Source of the DNA: Lentisphaerota bacterium
GTDB taxonomy: Bacteria; Verrucomicrobiota; Lentisphaeria; Victivallales; Victivallaceae
Assembly: GCA_015061615.1 (NCBI GenBank)
Contig: SUWE01000025.1
Span: 1-36,471 of the forward strand
Length of the DNA: 36,471 bases
Direction of reading: 5' to 3'
The translations under genes and the position numbers were made by a program. How positions within the stretch are numbered: position 1 is the first letter of the stretch; the number at the start of each line of letters is the position of its first letter. The notes under the pieces were generated by a model that was not told the DNA's origin, did not search any database, and saw nothing but the letters and a program-made list of their open reading frames with translations. Positions 7,598 through 15,758 of this stretch are shown in pieces.

Positions 7598-10500
7598 TCA
7601 GGAGATAAGAGCAAAGGAGGTATCCCACTCTTTGCCGACACTCTGGAAATATTTCCATGTGGTGTTGTCTTCACCGTTTACATAAAGCACACCGATATCG
7701 CCTTTTTCCGTGCGGATACGGATATCGTCGATTCCGTCACCGTTGAAGTCCGCGATCTGTTCGATCTCGTTTTTGTTTTTACAGATACCGATGAAGCTGT
7801 CAACTGAACCCTCTTCAACGAGCCATGCTCCGACCCAGCCGTTGGATTTATTCTGAAGAAGAACGTCATCCACACCGTCACCGTTGAAGTCGCCAGTTCC
7901 GACAATAGTCATATTGCTTTTGAGGGTATCGAGATTTGACCATGTGATTTTACCATTGGTATCAATCATATACGCACCAGTAAAGCCCGCATCGTGACGG
8001 ACGATCACATCATCTGTGCCGTTGCCGTCAAGGTCGCCGACAGCGGCAATTTTCCACTCTTTGCCCAGACCTTTGATATAGTGCCACTTGTTGTCATCTC
8101 CGGTGACATAGCCGAGGTCTCCGGCAGTTGAACGCAAGAGATAATCAGTTACACCGTCACCGTCAAAATCGGCAATGCCGAGCATATTCATATTGGATTT
8201 GAGGGTGTAAAGCTCTTTGTAGCTCTTGACTTTGCCGCTATCGGTAACCCATGCGGCAACGGTAGTACCGATTTTCATGATGATATCAGAACCATTGGTA
8301 GAAGTACCTTTGACATTCCCCATACCGACAAGTTCGACTTTGTCATTGACATTGCCGAGGTTGCCCCATTTGATGACTTTATTATCGCCAGTAGTCAACC
8401 ATGCGCCAGAATATCCCTGTTTGGTGTGAACCAGAATAACATCGGCAAATCCGTTTCCGTCAAGGTCGCCGTCAACGGGATCCGGTTCTTTTCCCCCGGT
8501 TATGGTCAGAGTCAGATTGCCGCTGACTTGATCAAGCGAGTAGGTTACTCCATTATGAACAAAGTCTGCACCATTAACGGTAATTGTTCCGTAATCGACC
8601 GTGCCGTTACCGATGGTGAGTGTTCCGGTTAAATTGTCTGCGCCCTGAGCAAGTTTGTAAGTTCCATTAGTCGGATCGTTATCCACTGTGATAGTGTAAG
8701 TCGGAGCGCCTTGAATAAGAGACAAATCGTTGATGAGATAACCGCCGGAGGCTTTGCGGTCAGCGACAGTGAAATCAATCACAGAGCCGCTGTATGCTGA
8801 AACAATTGCCCCGCCGGCAATCTGCAATGAACCATGATGAACACTACCGGAGGAGAGGTACATTTCGCCGCCGTAATTAACATTGGTGTTGCTTGCTGCT
8901 CCACCTCCATAATAACCACCGATGTCAAACGTGCCTTGATTTATAGTGGTGTAGTTCGCTGTTCCGCCGGAGTAGATGATCATGGCGCCTTGGGAATTAA
9001 CGGTAGTGTAGTTCGCCGTTCCTTCGAGGTACATGCTGGCATAATAACCATTAACGGTAGTGTAGTTCGCAGTCCCACCGCAAGAAATGCCTATTTCTCC
9101 GGCGTAATTAACCGTGTTGTTGTTAGCTGTTCCGCCGGAGGAAATCTTCATTTTGCCATTAGCATTAATGGTAGTATTGTTCGCCGTCCCGCCGGAGGAG
9201 ATATACATGTAGCCCATAGGATTAATGGTGTTGTTGTTAGCTGTTCCGCCGGAGTAGATGTACATGTCGCTGATAGCGTTAACCGTGTTGTTGTTTGCTG
9301 TTCCGCCGGAACAGATGTACATGCGGCCTCCGAAATTAGCAGTATACCCCGAAATGTAGGCATTTTTCATTTCAAATGCAGAGCCGTTATAAGTTCCCTG
9401 AATATAGGTGTCAGAGGCAACGGTTATTTCAAGATATGCTCCGGATTGAGCAACGATATCAGTTGCCGTTCCACCGGAGTAGATGTACATTCTGCCATCG
9501 GAATTAACCGTGGTACTGTTCGCCGTTCCGCCGGAGTCGATGTACATGTAGCCGCAGGAATTAACCGTGGTACTGTTAGCAGTCCCCCCGGACGCGATGT
9601 CCATGCCACACCATGAATTAATGGTATATCCATTAATAGTTGCATTTTTCATTTCAAATGCAGAACCGTTATAAGTTCCCTGAATATAGGTATCGGAGGC
9701 TACAGTTATACCGAGTCGCGCTCCTGATTCAGCAACAATATCAGTTGCTGTTCCGCCGGAGTAGATGTCTATGTAACCCCTAGAATTAATGGTAGTACTG
9801 TTCGCCGTACCGCCGGAGAAGATGCGCATGTTGCCATACCAATTAACCGTGGTACTGTTAGCCGTCCCCCCGGACGCGATGTCCATGTAGCCGCTGGAAT
9901 TAACGGTAGTACTGTTCGCTGTTCCGCCGGAGTAGATGATCATGGCGCCTTGGGAATTAACAGTGGTACTGTTTGCGGTCCCGCCGGAGGAAATGTATAT
10001 GTCGCCTCCGGAATTAACGGTAGTGTAGTTCGCCGTTCCGCCGGAGTAGATGATCATGGCGCCTTGGGAATTAACAGTGGTACTGTTTGCGGTCCCGCCG
10101 GAGTAGATGTACATTCTGCCTTCGGACAAGGTAGTATTGTTCGCCGTTCCGCCGGAGATGTCCATATAACCGCTGACCGTGGTGCTGTTCGCCGTTCCGC
10201 CGAAGATGTACATGGCGCCGTGATAAACCGTTGTGTTGTTTGCAATCGTATTTGAATGAACACTCATCTCGGTATAAGATAACGTAATACCGGTAATTGT
10301 ATTTGAGGCAAAAGTAACGGTTGCTCCATTGTAGACATAAACATAACCGCCATTTTCTTTGATTGCGGCAGCTGTACCGCCGTAGGAGATGCACATGTAG
10401 CCTCCGGAATTAACGGTGGTGTTATTCGCTGTACCGCCGGAGGTGATGCTCATGTAGCCTCCGGAATTAACGGTGGTGTTATTCGCTGTACCGCCGGAGG

Positions 10501-10963
10501 TGATGCTCATGTAGCCTCCGGAATTAACGGTGGTGTAGTTCGCTGTTCCGCCAGATAAGATGTACATGTAGCCCCCTGAATTAACGGTGGTACTGTTCGC
10601 CGTTCCTTTGAGGTACATGCCATAATAACCATTAACGGTAGTGTAGTTCGCCGTTCCGCCGGAGTCAATACACATGTAGCCGTCGGAATTAACGGTGGTA
10701 CTGTTCGCCGTCCCGCCGGACATAATATACATGTCGCCACCGCCATTAACCGTGTTATTGTTTGCTGTCCCGCCAGACATAATATAAATGTAGCCATCGC
10801 TGTTAATGGTGGTACTGTTTGCGACTCCGCTGGAATAGATGCATAAAACTCCCTTATTATCAACAGTAAAATTGTATGCCTCTCCACCAAAATAGACGTT
10901 CATTAAATCGCCGGAAAGCATCCCGGTGTAGACCATGCCTGAATAAATGTTATATGTTGCCAT
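7598..10963 (-). CDS. AIDA-type strand-loop-strand repeat protein with C-terminal FG-GAP/VCBS repeats
   Basis: A 1121-aa protein. After about 45 residues the body is a long series of roughly 20-residue repeats, SGGTANSTTVNSxGYMYI, typical of autotransporter-passenger (AIDA) beta-solenoids, interrupted by a DTYIQGTYNGSAFEMKNA block that occurs twice. The last ~330 residues hold FG-GAP/VCBS-like repeats with Ca-binding-type loops (DGDLDGNGFADV, DFDGDGVTDY, DLDGNGTDDV, DFNGDGVDDV, DFNGDGIDDI). There is no visible signal peptide and no C-terminal beta-barrel, so classical type V secretion is not supported; the route could be type I, with a hydrophobic C-terminal end SFALIS. The likely role is a surface or extracellular adhesin. 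The start has AAAGGAAACAG upstream. It sits between dispersed repeats A and B. Confidence 0.85.
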   Translation of the reverse strand: MATYNIYSGMVYTGMLSGDLMNVYFGGEAYNFTVDNKGVLCIYSSGVANSTTINSDGYIYIMSGGTANNNTVNGGGDMYIMSGGTANSTTVNSDGYMCIDSGGTANYTTVNGYYGMYLKGTANSTTVNSGGYMYILSGGTANYTTVNSGGYMSITSGGTANNTTVNSGGYMSITSGGTANNTTVNSGGYMCISYGGTAAAIKENGGYVYVYNGATVTFASNTITGITLSYTEMSVHSNTIANNTTVYHGAMYIFGGTANSTTVSGYMDISGGTANNTTLSEGRMYIYSGGTANSTTVNSQGAMIIYSGGTANYTTVNSGGDIYISSGGTANSTTVNSQGAMIIYSGGTANSTTVNSSGYMDIASGGTANSTTVNWYGNMRIFSGGTANSTTINSRGYIDIYSGGTATDIVAESGARLGITVASDTYIQGTYNGSAFEMKNATINGYTINSWCGMDIASGGTANSTTVNSCGYMYIDSGGTANSTTVNSDGRMYIYSGGTATDIVAQSGAYLEITVASDTYIQGTYNGSAFEMKNAYISGYTANFGGRMYICSGGTANNNTVNAISDMYIYSGGTANNNTINPMGYMYISSGGTANNTTINANGKMKISSGGTANNNTVNYAGEIGISCGGTANYTTVNGYYASMYLEGTANYTTVNSQGAMIIYSGGTANYTTINQGTFDIGGYYGGGAASNTNVNYGGEMYLSSGSVHHGSLQIAGGAIVSAYSGSVIDFTVADRKASGGYLINDLSLIQGAPTYTITVDNDPTNGTYKLAQGADNLTGTLTIGNGTVDYGTITVNGADFVHNGVTYSLDQVSGNLTLTITGGKEPDPVDGDLDGNGFADVILVHTKQGYSGAWLTTGDNKVIKWGNLGNVNDKVELVGMGNVKGTSTNGSDIIMKIGTTVAAWVTDSGKVKSYKELYTLKSNMNMLGIADFDGDGVTDYLLRSTAGDLGYVTGDDNKWHYIKGLGKEWKIAAVGDLDGNGTDDVIVRHDAGFTGAYMIDTNGKITWSNLDTLKSNMTIVGTGDFNGDGVDDVLLQNKSNGWVGAWLVEEGSVDSFIGICKNKNEIEQIADFNGDGIDDIRIRTEKGDIGVLYVNGEDNTTWKYFQSVGKEWDTSFALIS

Positions 10964-11067
10964 AAAACTGTTTCCTTTATGAAAATAAGTTGTAAAATAT
11001 AATCTATCATAAGTTTTTGCTTTTTCAAGCAGTTACAAGCGTATTGTCCGATTTTTTTTGTAGATTT

Positions 11068-11240
11068 TATACAGATAAATACTGATGGGTACAGAGTTAA
11101 TAAACGGCAGAATTAGCTTATATTCACCTCTGTAACAAAGCTTTGGGGGGATTTGCGCCGCCATGCATGGCGGAACGAGCGTTATGTACGGATATGTACG
11201 GATATGTACAGATGAGTACGGAGCCGATAAACGTCAGAAT
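11068..11240. repeat. dispersed repeat copies C (partial) and B
   Basis: Copy B (11155-11240) carries a perfect palindrome CCGCCATGCATGGCGG, then GTTATGTACGGATATGTACG and onward to a segment ending ATAAACGTCAGAAT. It differs from copy A at only a few positions. A partial copy C (11068-11120) keeps the GATGGGTACAGAG and ATAAACGGCAGAATT parts. Neither keeps the right hairpin arm of copy A. They lie upstream of the AIDA-repeat gene. Confidence 0.75.
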
Positions 11241-11251
11241 TTTGCCAAAAA

Positions 11252-11560
11252 AATCCTGAACGCAAAACCTGATGTTTTGCGGCGGTCTATTACGCCGTAA
11301 GAGTTGCGGCGAGCGTTGCACGCCGCCGCGAGGGGTCTGGGGATTTTCTTCCCCAGAGTGGCACTCGTGGAGCAAATTTCATCCCTCCTGTCGCCAGAAA
11401 AGGCGGCAGAGGGTGAAACTTTGCGACACATGAGTCGAACCACCACAACACACGCATACCACTTGCCAGTACAAAATCCCGCATGCGCGGGCGCCAGGGG
11501 TGCAGGGGGCGGCGTTAGCACCCCTGCAAAAACACACAGGTTTTGTACTCAGCCTGAGAT
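11252..11560. repeat. GC-rich noncoding segment with imperfect terminal inverted repeats (MITE-like?)
   Basis: The left end AATCCTGAACGCAAAACCTG and onward to GTTTTGC (11252-11280) resembles the reverse complement of the right end at 11526-11560 (GCAAAAACACACAGGTTTTG then TACTCAGCCTGAGAT), with small gaps. Between them are hairpins such as TCTGGGGA/TTCCCCAGA (about 11336-11358) and GCATGCGC, and no convincing ORF. It could be a small non-autonomous element or merely structured intergenic DNA. No target-site duplication is visible. Confidence 0.35.
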
Positions 11561-11577
11561 TTATTCTTTACTGATAC

Positions 11578-13218
11578 TTATCTTTTCAGCGCATCAAAGC
11601 ACTTGTCAATATGCTCTTTTTCAGGCGGAGCAGTCAACAGGCTTACCACCACCAGTGCCAGAGTCGAAGCGGGCAGGGCGTAGATGAACGGGTCGACAAA
11701 CGGCCACGGATGAGCGCTTATAAGTTCAGTTGAACCGAACAGTTTTTCACATATTCCCAGCATCGCCGATTCCTTGCGGTGCAGGAAAAGCAATCCGAAG
11801 GCGGATACTCCTGCTCCTGTGATGATCGCACTCCAGACTCCTGCTCTTGTCGCGCGTTTCCAGTAGAGTGCCGCTGTGTACGCCGGCAGAAATGCCGCCG
11901 CACAGACACCGAAGAATATCGCCGTTCCGCGTGCCACTATTCCCGGCGGCAGGATGAATGCGAAAATCAGACTCAGTATGATACCGATACACACTCCACT
12001 TCTTGTAAGTGCCGCAGAATCTCCGTTGCGGCTGAGCTTGCCGCACAGGTCATGACCGATGGATGAGCCGCTGACATGGAACAGACTTGAAAGGGTACTC
12101 ATCGCCGCTGAAAGCATCGTCAATGCGAAAACATACAGCACCACCTGGGGCAGGGCTTCGCGGATGAATATCGGGATTATCAAATCGGGATTTCCTCCGG
12201 CGGCTTCGATCGCCAGCAGTGCCTTGCCTTCGGCGATTCCCTTATCCGTGTGATAGAAAAAGACGTTGGATAACGCCCCGATCATATACGCCGCTCCGGC
12301 GGTACAGAGGATGAAGAATGAACCCACCATCACCGCACGGTTGAGTTCGCGGTCGCTTTTCACCGTCATGAACCGCACCGCCAGCTGGGGCTGAGCCAGT
12401 GCGCCGATACCGACACCGAGCATCAGACTTGAGACCAGATTCCACCACCATACAGAGTGGAATTCAGGCATCACGGTCCAGCCTCTGTGACCGAGAGCGT
12501 ACTCCTTCGGCAATCTTTCTGCAACCAATGGAGCCATATCGGTAAGGGTCTGGTGCGCTTCGGTCACTCCTCCCAGACGTATATAGCAAAGTACGAGCAG
12601 TGTCAGCATACCGGCGACCATGATCGTGCCGATAAGCGCATCGACATACATAACACCTTTCAATCCGCCGAAAATCACATAAACTGCCACGACGGCGGCG
12701 AAAATCAGCAATACCGTGTTGTACGGCAGACCCATAACCTCCTGCAAAAAACGCGCTCCGCTGATAAGCACCACGCTGGAGTAAAGCGGCAGAAAGCAGA
12801 ATATCACTCCTGCAATAAGGTATTTCATTTTGTCGCTCCGGAATCTGCGTCCGATAAATTCAGGGAAGGTCTTTGCATCGAGTACCAAACCTATTCTGCG
12901 CGTGCGTTTGCCGAAGCAGATGAAGGCGATGATGATCCCGAAGGCGATATTCATGAACACCAGCCACATCAAGCCCATTCCGAACTCACCGGCGATACCG
13001 CCGAAACCGACCAGCGCCGACGTGCTGATGAATGCCGCACCGTAGCTCATTGCCATGACAAAGGGATTGACTGAACGGCCCGCCAGCAGATAGTCACTGC
13101 TGTTTTTGGTCTTTTTGAATCCGCGGAAACCGAGATAGCTTATCACCGCCACGTAAAGGAGCAAAAGCGCTCCCATGGCAACAGTGTTGATTCCTCCGGA
13201 AATTGAAGCGAAAATCAT
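11578..13218 (-). CDS. sodium:solute symporter (SSS family)
   Basis: A 546-aa integral membrane protein with about 13 hydrophobic segments. Family features include the N-terminal VISYLGFRGFKKTKNSSDYLLAGR, a GR-x-FxFFxxA-like region (VNPFVMAMSYGAAFISTSAL) with the Na-site small residues, and LTMLSAAMSTLSSLFHVSGS, the Na2-site serines in TM8-like position. SSS proteins couple Na+ entry to uptake of sugars, amino acids or organic acids; the substrate is not predictable here. Its start overlaps the stop of a 38-aa accessory ORF by ATGA, so translation is coupled. Placement beside glycan-related genes suggests a sugar or sugar acid, but that is weak inference. Confidence 0.9.
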   Translation of the reverse strand: MIFASISGGINTVAMGALLLLYVAVISYLGFRGFKKTKNSSDYLLAGRSVNPFVMAMSYGAAFISTSALVGFGGIAGEFGMGLMWLVFMNIAFGIIIAFICFGKRTRRIGLVLDAKTFPEFIGRRFRSDKMKYLIAGVIFCFLPLYSSVVLISGARFLQEVMGLPYNTVLLIFAAVVAVYVIFGGLKGVMYVDALIGTIMVAGMLTLLVLCYIRLGGVTEAHQTLTDMAPLVAERLPKEYALGHRGWTVMPEFHSVWWWNLVSSLMLGVGIGALAQPQLAVRFMTVKSDRELNRAVMVGSFFILCTAGAAYMIGALSNVFFYHTDKGIAEGKALLAIEAAGGNPDLIIPIFIREALPQVVLYVFALTMLSAAMSTLSSLFHVSGSSIGHDLCGKLSRNGDSAALTRSGVCIGIILSLIFAFILPPGIVARGTAIFFGVCAAAFLPAYTAALYWKRATRAGVWSAIITGAGVSAFGLLFLHRKESAMLGICEKLFGSTELISAHPWPFVDPFIYALPASTLALVVVSLLTAPPEKEHIDKCFDALKR

Positions 13219-13331
13219 TTTTCTTCACCCCCTCTGTTCCAGCGGACGGCGCCGTAAATGATTCCGAAAAGTGAGGCGGCAATACTTCCCAGTACCGCAC
13301 ATGTAATGGATATATCCCCCAAACCGAACAT
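13215..13331 (-). CDS. symporter small accessory protein (38 aa)
   Basis: A short ORF beginning MFGLGDISIT, with one hydrophobic helix (CAVLGSIAASLFGIIYGAV) and the tail RWNRGGEEK. This matches the small accessory proteins encoded directly upstream of many SSS symporters (a helix followed by xYGxxxWNxGG). Its TGA overlaps the symporter's ATG (ATGA at 13218-13215), and AAGGGAG lies upstream of its own ATG. It probably acts as a membrane subunit or stabiliser of the transporter; the exact role is not established. It is short enough to be missed by automatic annotation. Confidence 0.85.
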   Translation of the reverse strand: MFGLGDISITCAVLGSIAASLFGIIYGAVRWNRGGEEK

Positions 13332-13351
13332 TTTTTTTTGCTCCCTTAAAG

Positions 13352-13398
13352 TAAAAAAACGGACGGAGTTTTGAAACTCAGTCCGTTCATTTTTTTTC
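13352..13398 (-). terminator. Rho-independent terminator after rpmB
   Basis: On the minus strand, AACGGACTGAGTTT pairs with the ACTCCGTCCGTT arm and runs into TTTTTT. The other flank is also T-rich on the plus strand, so it may work in both directions. It separates rpmB from the symporter operon. Confidence 0.85.
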
Positions 13399-13415
13399 TA
13401 ACCGGAATCGGCGGC

Positions 13416-13643
13416 TTACGCTTTGACGTAGTTGCCGGTGCGGATGCAGGCGGTACACATTTTGACCGTTTTGACGGTTCCGCCTTCATTGATTTTGACG
13501 TTCTGCAAATTGACTTCAAATTTGCGTTTGACGTTTTTAACGACGTGCATACCGATACCGCCGGCTTTGATCGCCAAACCTTTACGGGTGATGCAGCCGC
13601 CGTTGCCTTTGGTTTTACCGCAGATGGCGCAGACTTTACTCAT
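13416..13643 (-). CDS. rpmB: 50S ribosomal protein bL28
   Basis: A 75-aa protein starting MSKVCAICGKTKGNGG, with the bL28 core (VKRKFEVNLQNVKI) and C-terminal MCTACIRTG. The two CxxC pairs (CAIC and CTAC) form the zinc-binding variant of the protein. It is a structural component of the large ribosomal subunit. GAGG upstream on the minus strand supports the ATG. It lies 42 bp after tRNA-Lys and probably shares its transcript, ending at the terminator 13352-13398. Confidence 0.95.
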   Translation of the reverse strand: MSKVCAICGKTKGNGGCITRKGLAIKAGGIGMHVVKNVKRKFEVNLQNVKINEGGTVKTVKMCTACIRTGNYVKA

Positions 13644-13685
13644 TTCATCGACCTCATATTGTTAATTGTAATTAAACACAAAAAA

Positions 13686-13761
13686 TGGTGAGTTGGCCGG
13701 GACTCGAACCCGGGACCACCGCCTTAAAAGGGCGATGCTCTACCGACTGAGCTACCAACCC
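13686..13761 (-). tRNA. tRNA-Lys (anticodon TTT)
   Basis: The minus strand reads GGGTTGGTAGCTCAGTCGGT and continues through an anticodon loop CTTTTAA (anticodon TTT), flanked by a CGCC/GGCG stem, then T-arm CCCGGGTTCGAGTCCCGG, acceptor CCAACTC and encoded ACCA. The acceptor GGGTTGG/CCAACTC pairs with one G-U. Confidence 0.96.
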
Positions 13762-13800
13762 ACCTTGGGTATCCGAAGTGTTATCGGATAACAGTTACAT

Positions 13801-13829
13801 AAAATAACCCATGTTTGGAGAAATTGCAA
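13801..13829 (-). promoter_or_regulatory. promoter of the tRNA-Lys/rpmB unit
   Basis: On the minus strand TTGCAA (13829-13824), a 17-bp spacer and TATTTT (13806-13801) precede tRNA-Lys by about 40 bp. Confidence 0.55.
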
Positions 13830-13848
13830 GTCGTTTTTCTGAAATTTT

Positions 13849-14364
13849 TCAATTTTTTGCAGATTTTCTCTCTTTCAGCTCCTCCTGAAGCTCACCGTCC
13901 GCCGCCAGAACCTGATTTTTCTGTTTTTCGCGGAACGCCTTGAGTTTCGCGGCAAGGGCTGTATCGGCAGTTGCAAGGATGCTTACAGCATAAAGAGCCG
14001 CATTTTTTGCTCCTGCTTTGCCGCAGGTGACCGCCGCAACGGGGATTCCGGGGGGCATCTGAACTGTCGCCAGCAGGGAATCGACCGCCTTGAAAGGTTC
14101 CGATGCCATCGGGATACCGATAACCGGCAGTGTGGTGTGCGCGGCGACCACTCCGCCCAGATGCGCCGCCATTCCTGCGGCGCAGATGATGACCTTGCAG
14201 CCGTTGGCTTCGGCATTGGATGCAAACTCCGCCGCTTCATGCGGGGTGCGGTGCGCGGACATTATTCTTGCGGTGTATTCCACACCGAACTCATCAAGCA
14301 CATCAAAGGCATTGCGTACGATCTCAAGATCGCTTTTACTGCCCATCATGATTGCTACACTCAT
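13849..14364 (-). CDS. purE: N5-carboxyaminoimidazole ribonucleotide mutase
   Basis: A 171-aa protein with the class I PurE signature: MGSKSDLEIV (N-terminal phosphate-binding loop), MSAHRTPHEAAEF (active-site His), CAAGMAAHLGGVVAAHT, PVIGIPM and MPPGIPVAAV. It interconverts N5-CAIR and CAIR in de novo purine synthesis in the cytoplasm. Length is close to the usual ~165 aa, with a charged C-terminal tail (DGELQEELKERKSAKN). AGGAGG lies just upstream of the ATG. No purK is in the window. It lies 34 bp downstream of the esterase pair on the same strand, so read-through from them is possible. Confidence 0.95.
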   Translation of the reverse strand: MSVAIMMGSKSDLEIVRNAFDVLDEFGVEYTARIMSAHRTPHEAAEFASNAEANGCKVIICAAGMAAHLGGVVAAHTTLPVIGIPMASEPFKAVDSLLATVQMPPGIPVAAVTCGKAGAKNAALYAVSILATADTALAAKLKAFREKQKNQVLAADGELQEELKERKSAKN

Positions 14365-14398
14365 TTTATTCCTCCTGTATTATATGGATTGCAAAGTA

Positions 14399-15727
14399 TC
14401 ACTTTGTTCTATTTGTTTTGATCGCCTTGTCAACGACGGCATTAAACCGTTTTTCCATGCCTTTTGATGCGGTTCCGTGATAGCCGTCTGGAACTATCTG
14501 AATACTCTTTTTTGTCGTTGCGGGTATATTGTTGTATGCCGCCATGACAGAGGTCGGACTGCATGAAAAGTCGAGCAATCCTGCGGACATATTTATTTCA
14601 CATTTGATACGCTTTGCGAAAAATGCCACATCATAGTAACTTAAAACCATCATGAACCATTTGCGTTCGGTATTCAGCTGGCTTTTATCGCAGGTGACGA
14701 TTTTGGGGGCTCCTGGCAGACGGTCGGCGTAAACGGAACTCTGGTCGCAAAGAGAGGGTACTCCTGCATCGCAGAAAGTAACATCCTTATCCAGTGCCGC
14801 AACAACCATTGCGACCTGTCCGCCCTGACTTGCGCCTGTAACAATAATATTTTTACCGTCCCATTCGGGCAGGGTCTTGATATAATCCAGTGCCCGCAAG
14901 GCACGGGTGTAAACTCCGCGGAAATAGTAGAGATTTTTGTTCCATACTCCGTACGGGATGTAATTGTCAAGTTTCGTTTTGGTGTCAGGAATAAGAAGAG
15001 AGCGGTAATAGGCACGGGGTTTGCCATTTTCTATACCGTGAGAGTTGATGTTGAAAGCTATCGCTTTTTCTCCCAATTCGGGCAGCTGCCATGCGCCGAG
15101 AACTCCCGCACCCTGAAAGTTGACTATGGCGGGCAGTGATTTTGCTTTTGCATTGCGCGGCATACAGAGATAGCCTGAAACAGGTTTTGCACCAGAACAG
15201 GCGACTTTTACATCATAGCATACTACCTTATCTTTATATGTGGAGTATTTGGCAAGCAGAGGGACTTCGACTTTTTCCAAAGCCTTTACTGGTATTTTAT
15301 CCAGTTCATCACGCTGTTTCTGCCAGAAAATATCAAAATCTTTCGGTTCTTCAACGGCAGGTTTTATTTCATAGGGTGTTGCTATTGCACCGAGTTCGCC
15401 TTTTATTTTTGTATCGGGAATCTCGGCTTTTACAGTGTACCAGAGAATATTGCCATCAAACTTTTTTGTCATTGTTAACGGATATCCATTGGCAATAAAG
15501 CCCTGCTTATCTTTCCAGTAGCCGTTGACGGAAAATTGACAGGTGTACTCCACATCTTTTGCAGGAGTGCCGTTTTTCAGCAGGGCAATGGTGAATTTTA
15601 CTGTATCGCCTTTTGCATAAATTCCGTCTGCTCTGTCAGTTTTTATGCTGAACTCATATTTATCCTGCGCCATAAGCATGACGCAGGAGCATAAGAGTGC
15701 AAATACGCTTGACAGTTTGATTTTCAT
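14399..15727 (-). CDS. secreted acetyl-xylan-esterase-like hydrolase (AXE1 family), copy 2
   Basis: A 442-aa protein with a signal peptide (MKIKLSSVFALLCSCVMLMA). An N-terminal domain of about 120 residues precedes an alpha/beta-hydrolase of the acetyl xylan esterase / cephalosporin-C deacetylase family, starting at EPKDFDIFWQKQRDEL. A plausible triad is Ser300 (TGASQGG), Asp386 (GLLDFSC) and His417 (GYHG). It should remove acetyl groups from acetylated sugars or polysaccharides outside the cytoplasm. It aligns without gaps to the upstream gene from residue 21 to at least the active-site Ser300, and the predicted Asp and His also fall at the same positions, so the pair is a tandem duplication. 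It lies 31 bp behind copy 1, with only a weak Shine-Dalgarno. Confidence 0.87.
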   Translation of the reverse strand: MKIKLSSVFALLCSCVMLMAQDKYEFSIKTDRADGIYAKGDTVKFTIALLKNGTPAKDVEYTCQFSVNGYWKDKQGFIANGYPLTMTKKFDGNILWYTVKAEIPDTKIKGELGAIATPYEIKPAVEEPKDFDIFWQKQRDELDKIPVKALEKVEVPLLAKYSTYKDKVVCYDVKVACSGAKPVSGYLCMPRNAKAKSLPAIVNFQGAGVLGAWQLPELGEKAIAFNINSHGIENGKPRAYYRSLLIPDTKTKLDNYIPYGVWNKNLYYFRGVYTRALRALDYIKTLPEWDGKNIIVTGASQGGQVAMVVAALDKDVTFCDAGVPSLCDQSSVYADRLPGAPKIVTCDKSQLNTERKWFMMVLSYYDVAFFAKRIKCEINMSAGLLDFSCSPTSVMAAYNNIPATTKKSIQIVPDGYHGTASKGMEKRFNAVVDKAIKTNRTK

Positions 15728-15758
15728 ATATTTATTGCCCTGCTTGACTGTTCAGTGC

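Noticed and set aside
8834..9616. Open frame of 260 codons on the plus strand inside the AIDA-type gene
   Set aside because: It is the reverse reading of the repeat region; low-complexity repeats keep several frames open. It has no ribosome site and no recognisable domain.
7598..10963. Regularly spaced near-identical repeats looking like a CRISPR array or tandem satellite
   Set aside because: The period and changes follow codons of one open frame (SGGTANSTTVNS units). There are no unique spacers of constant length, so these are protein repeats.
11234..11687. Pro- and Arg-rich open frames in both directions (for example 11304-11687)
   Set aside because: They are GC-rich, lack start signals, have no domain, and overlap the structured noncoding segment and the symporter end.
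12457..13074. 205-codon plus-strand frame within the symporter gene
   Set aside because: It is antisense to the strongly supported SSS transporter and has no domain or ribosome site.
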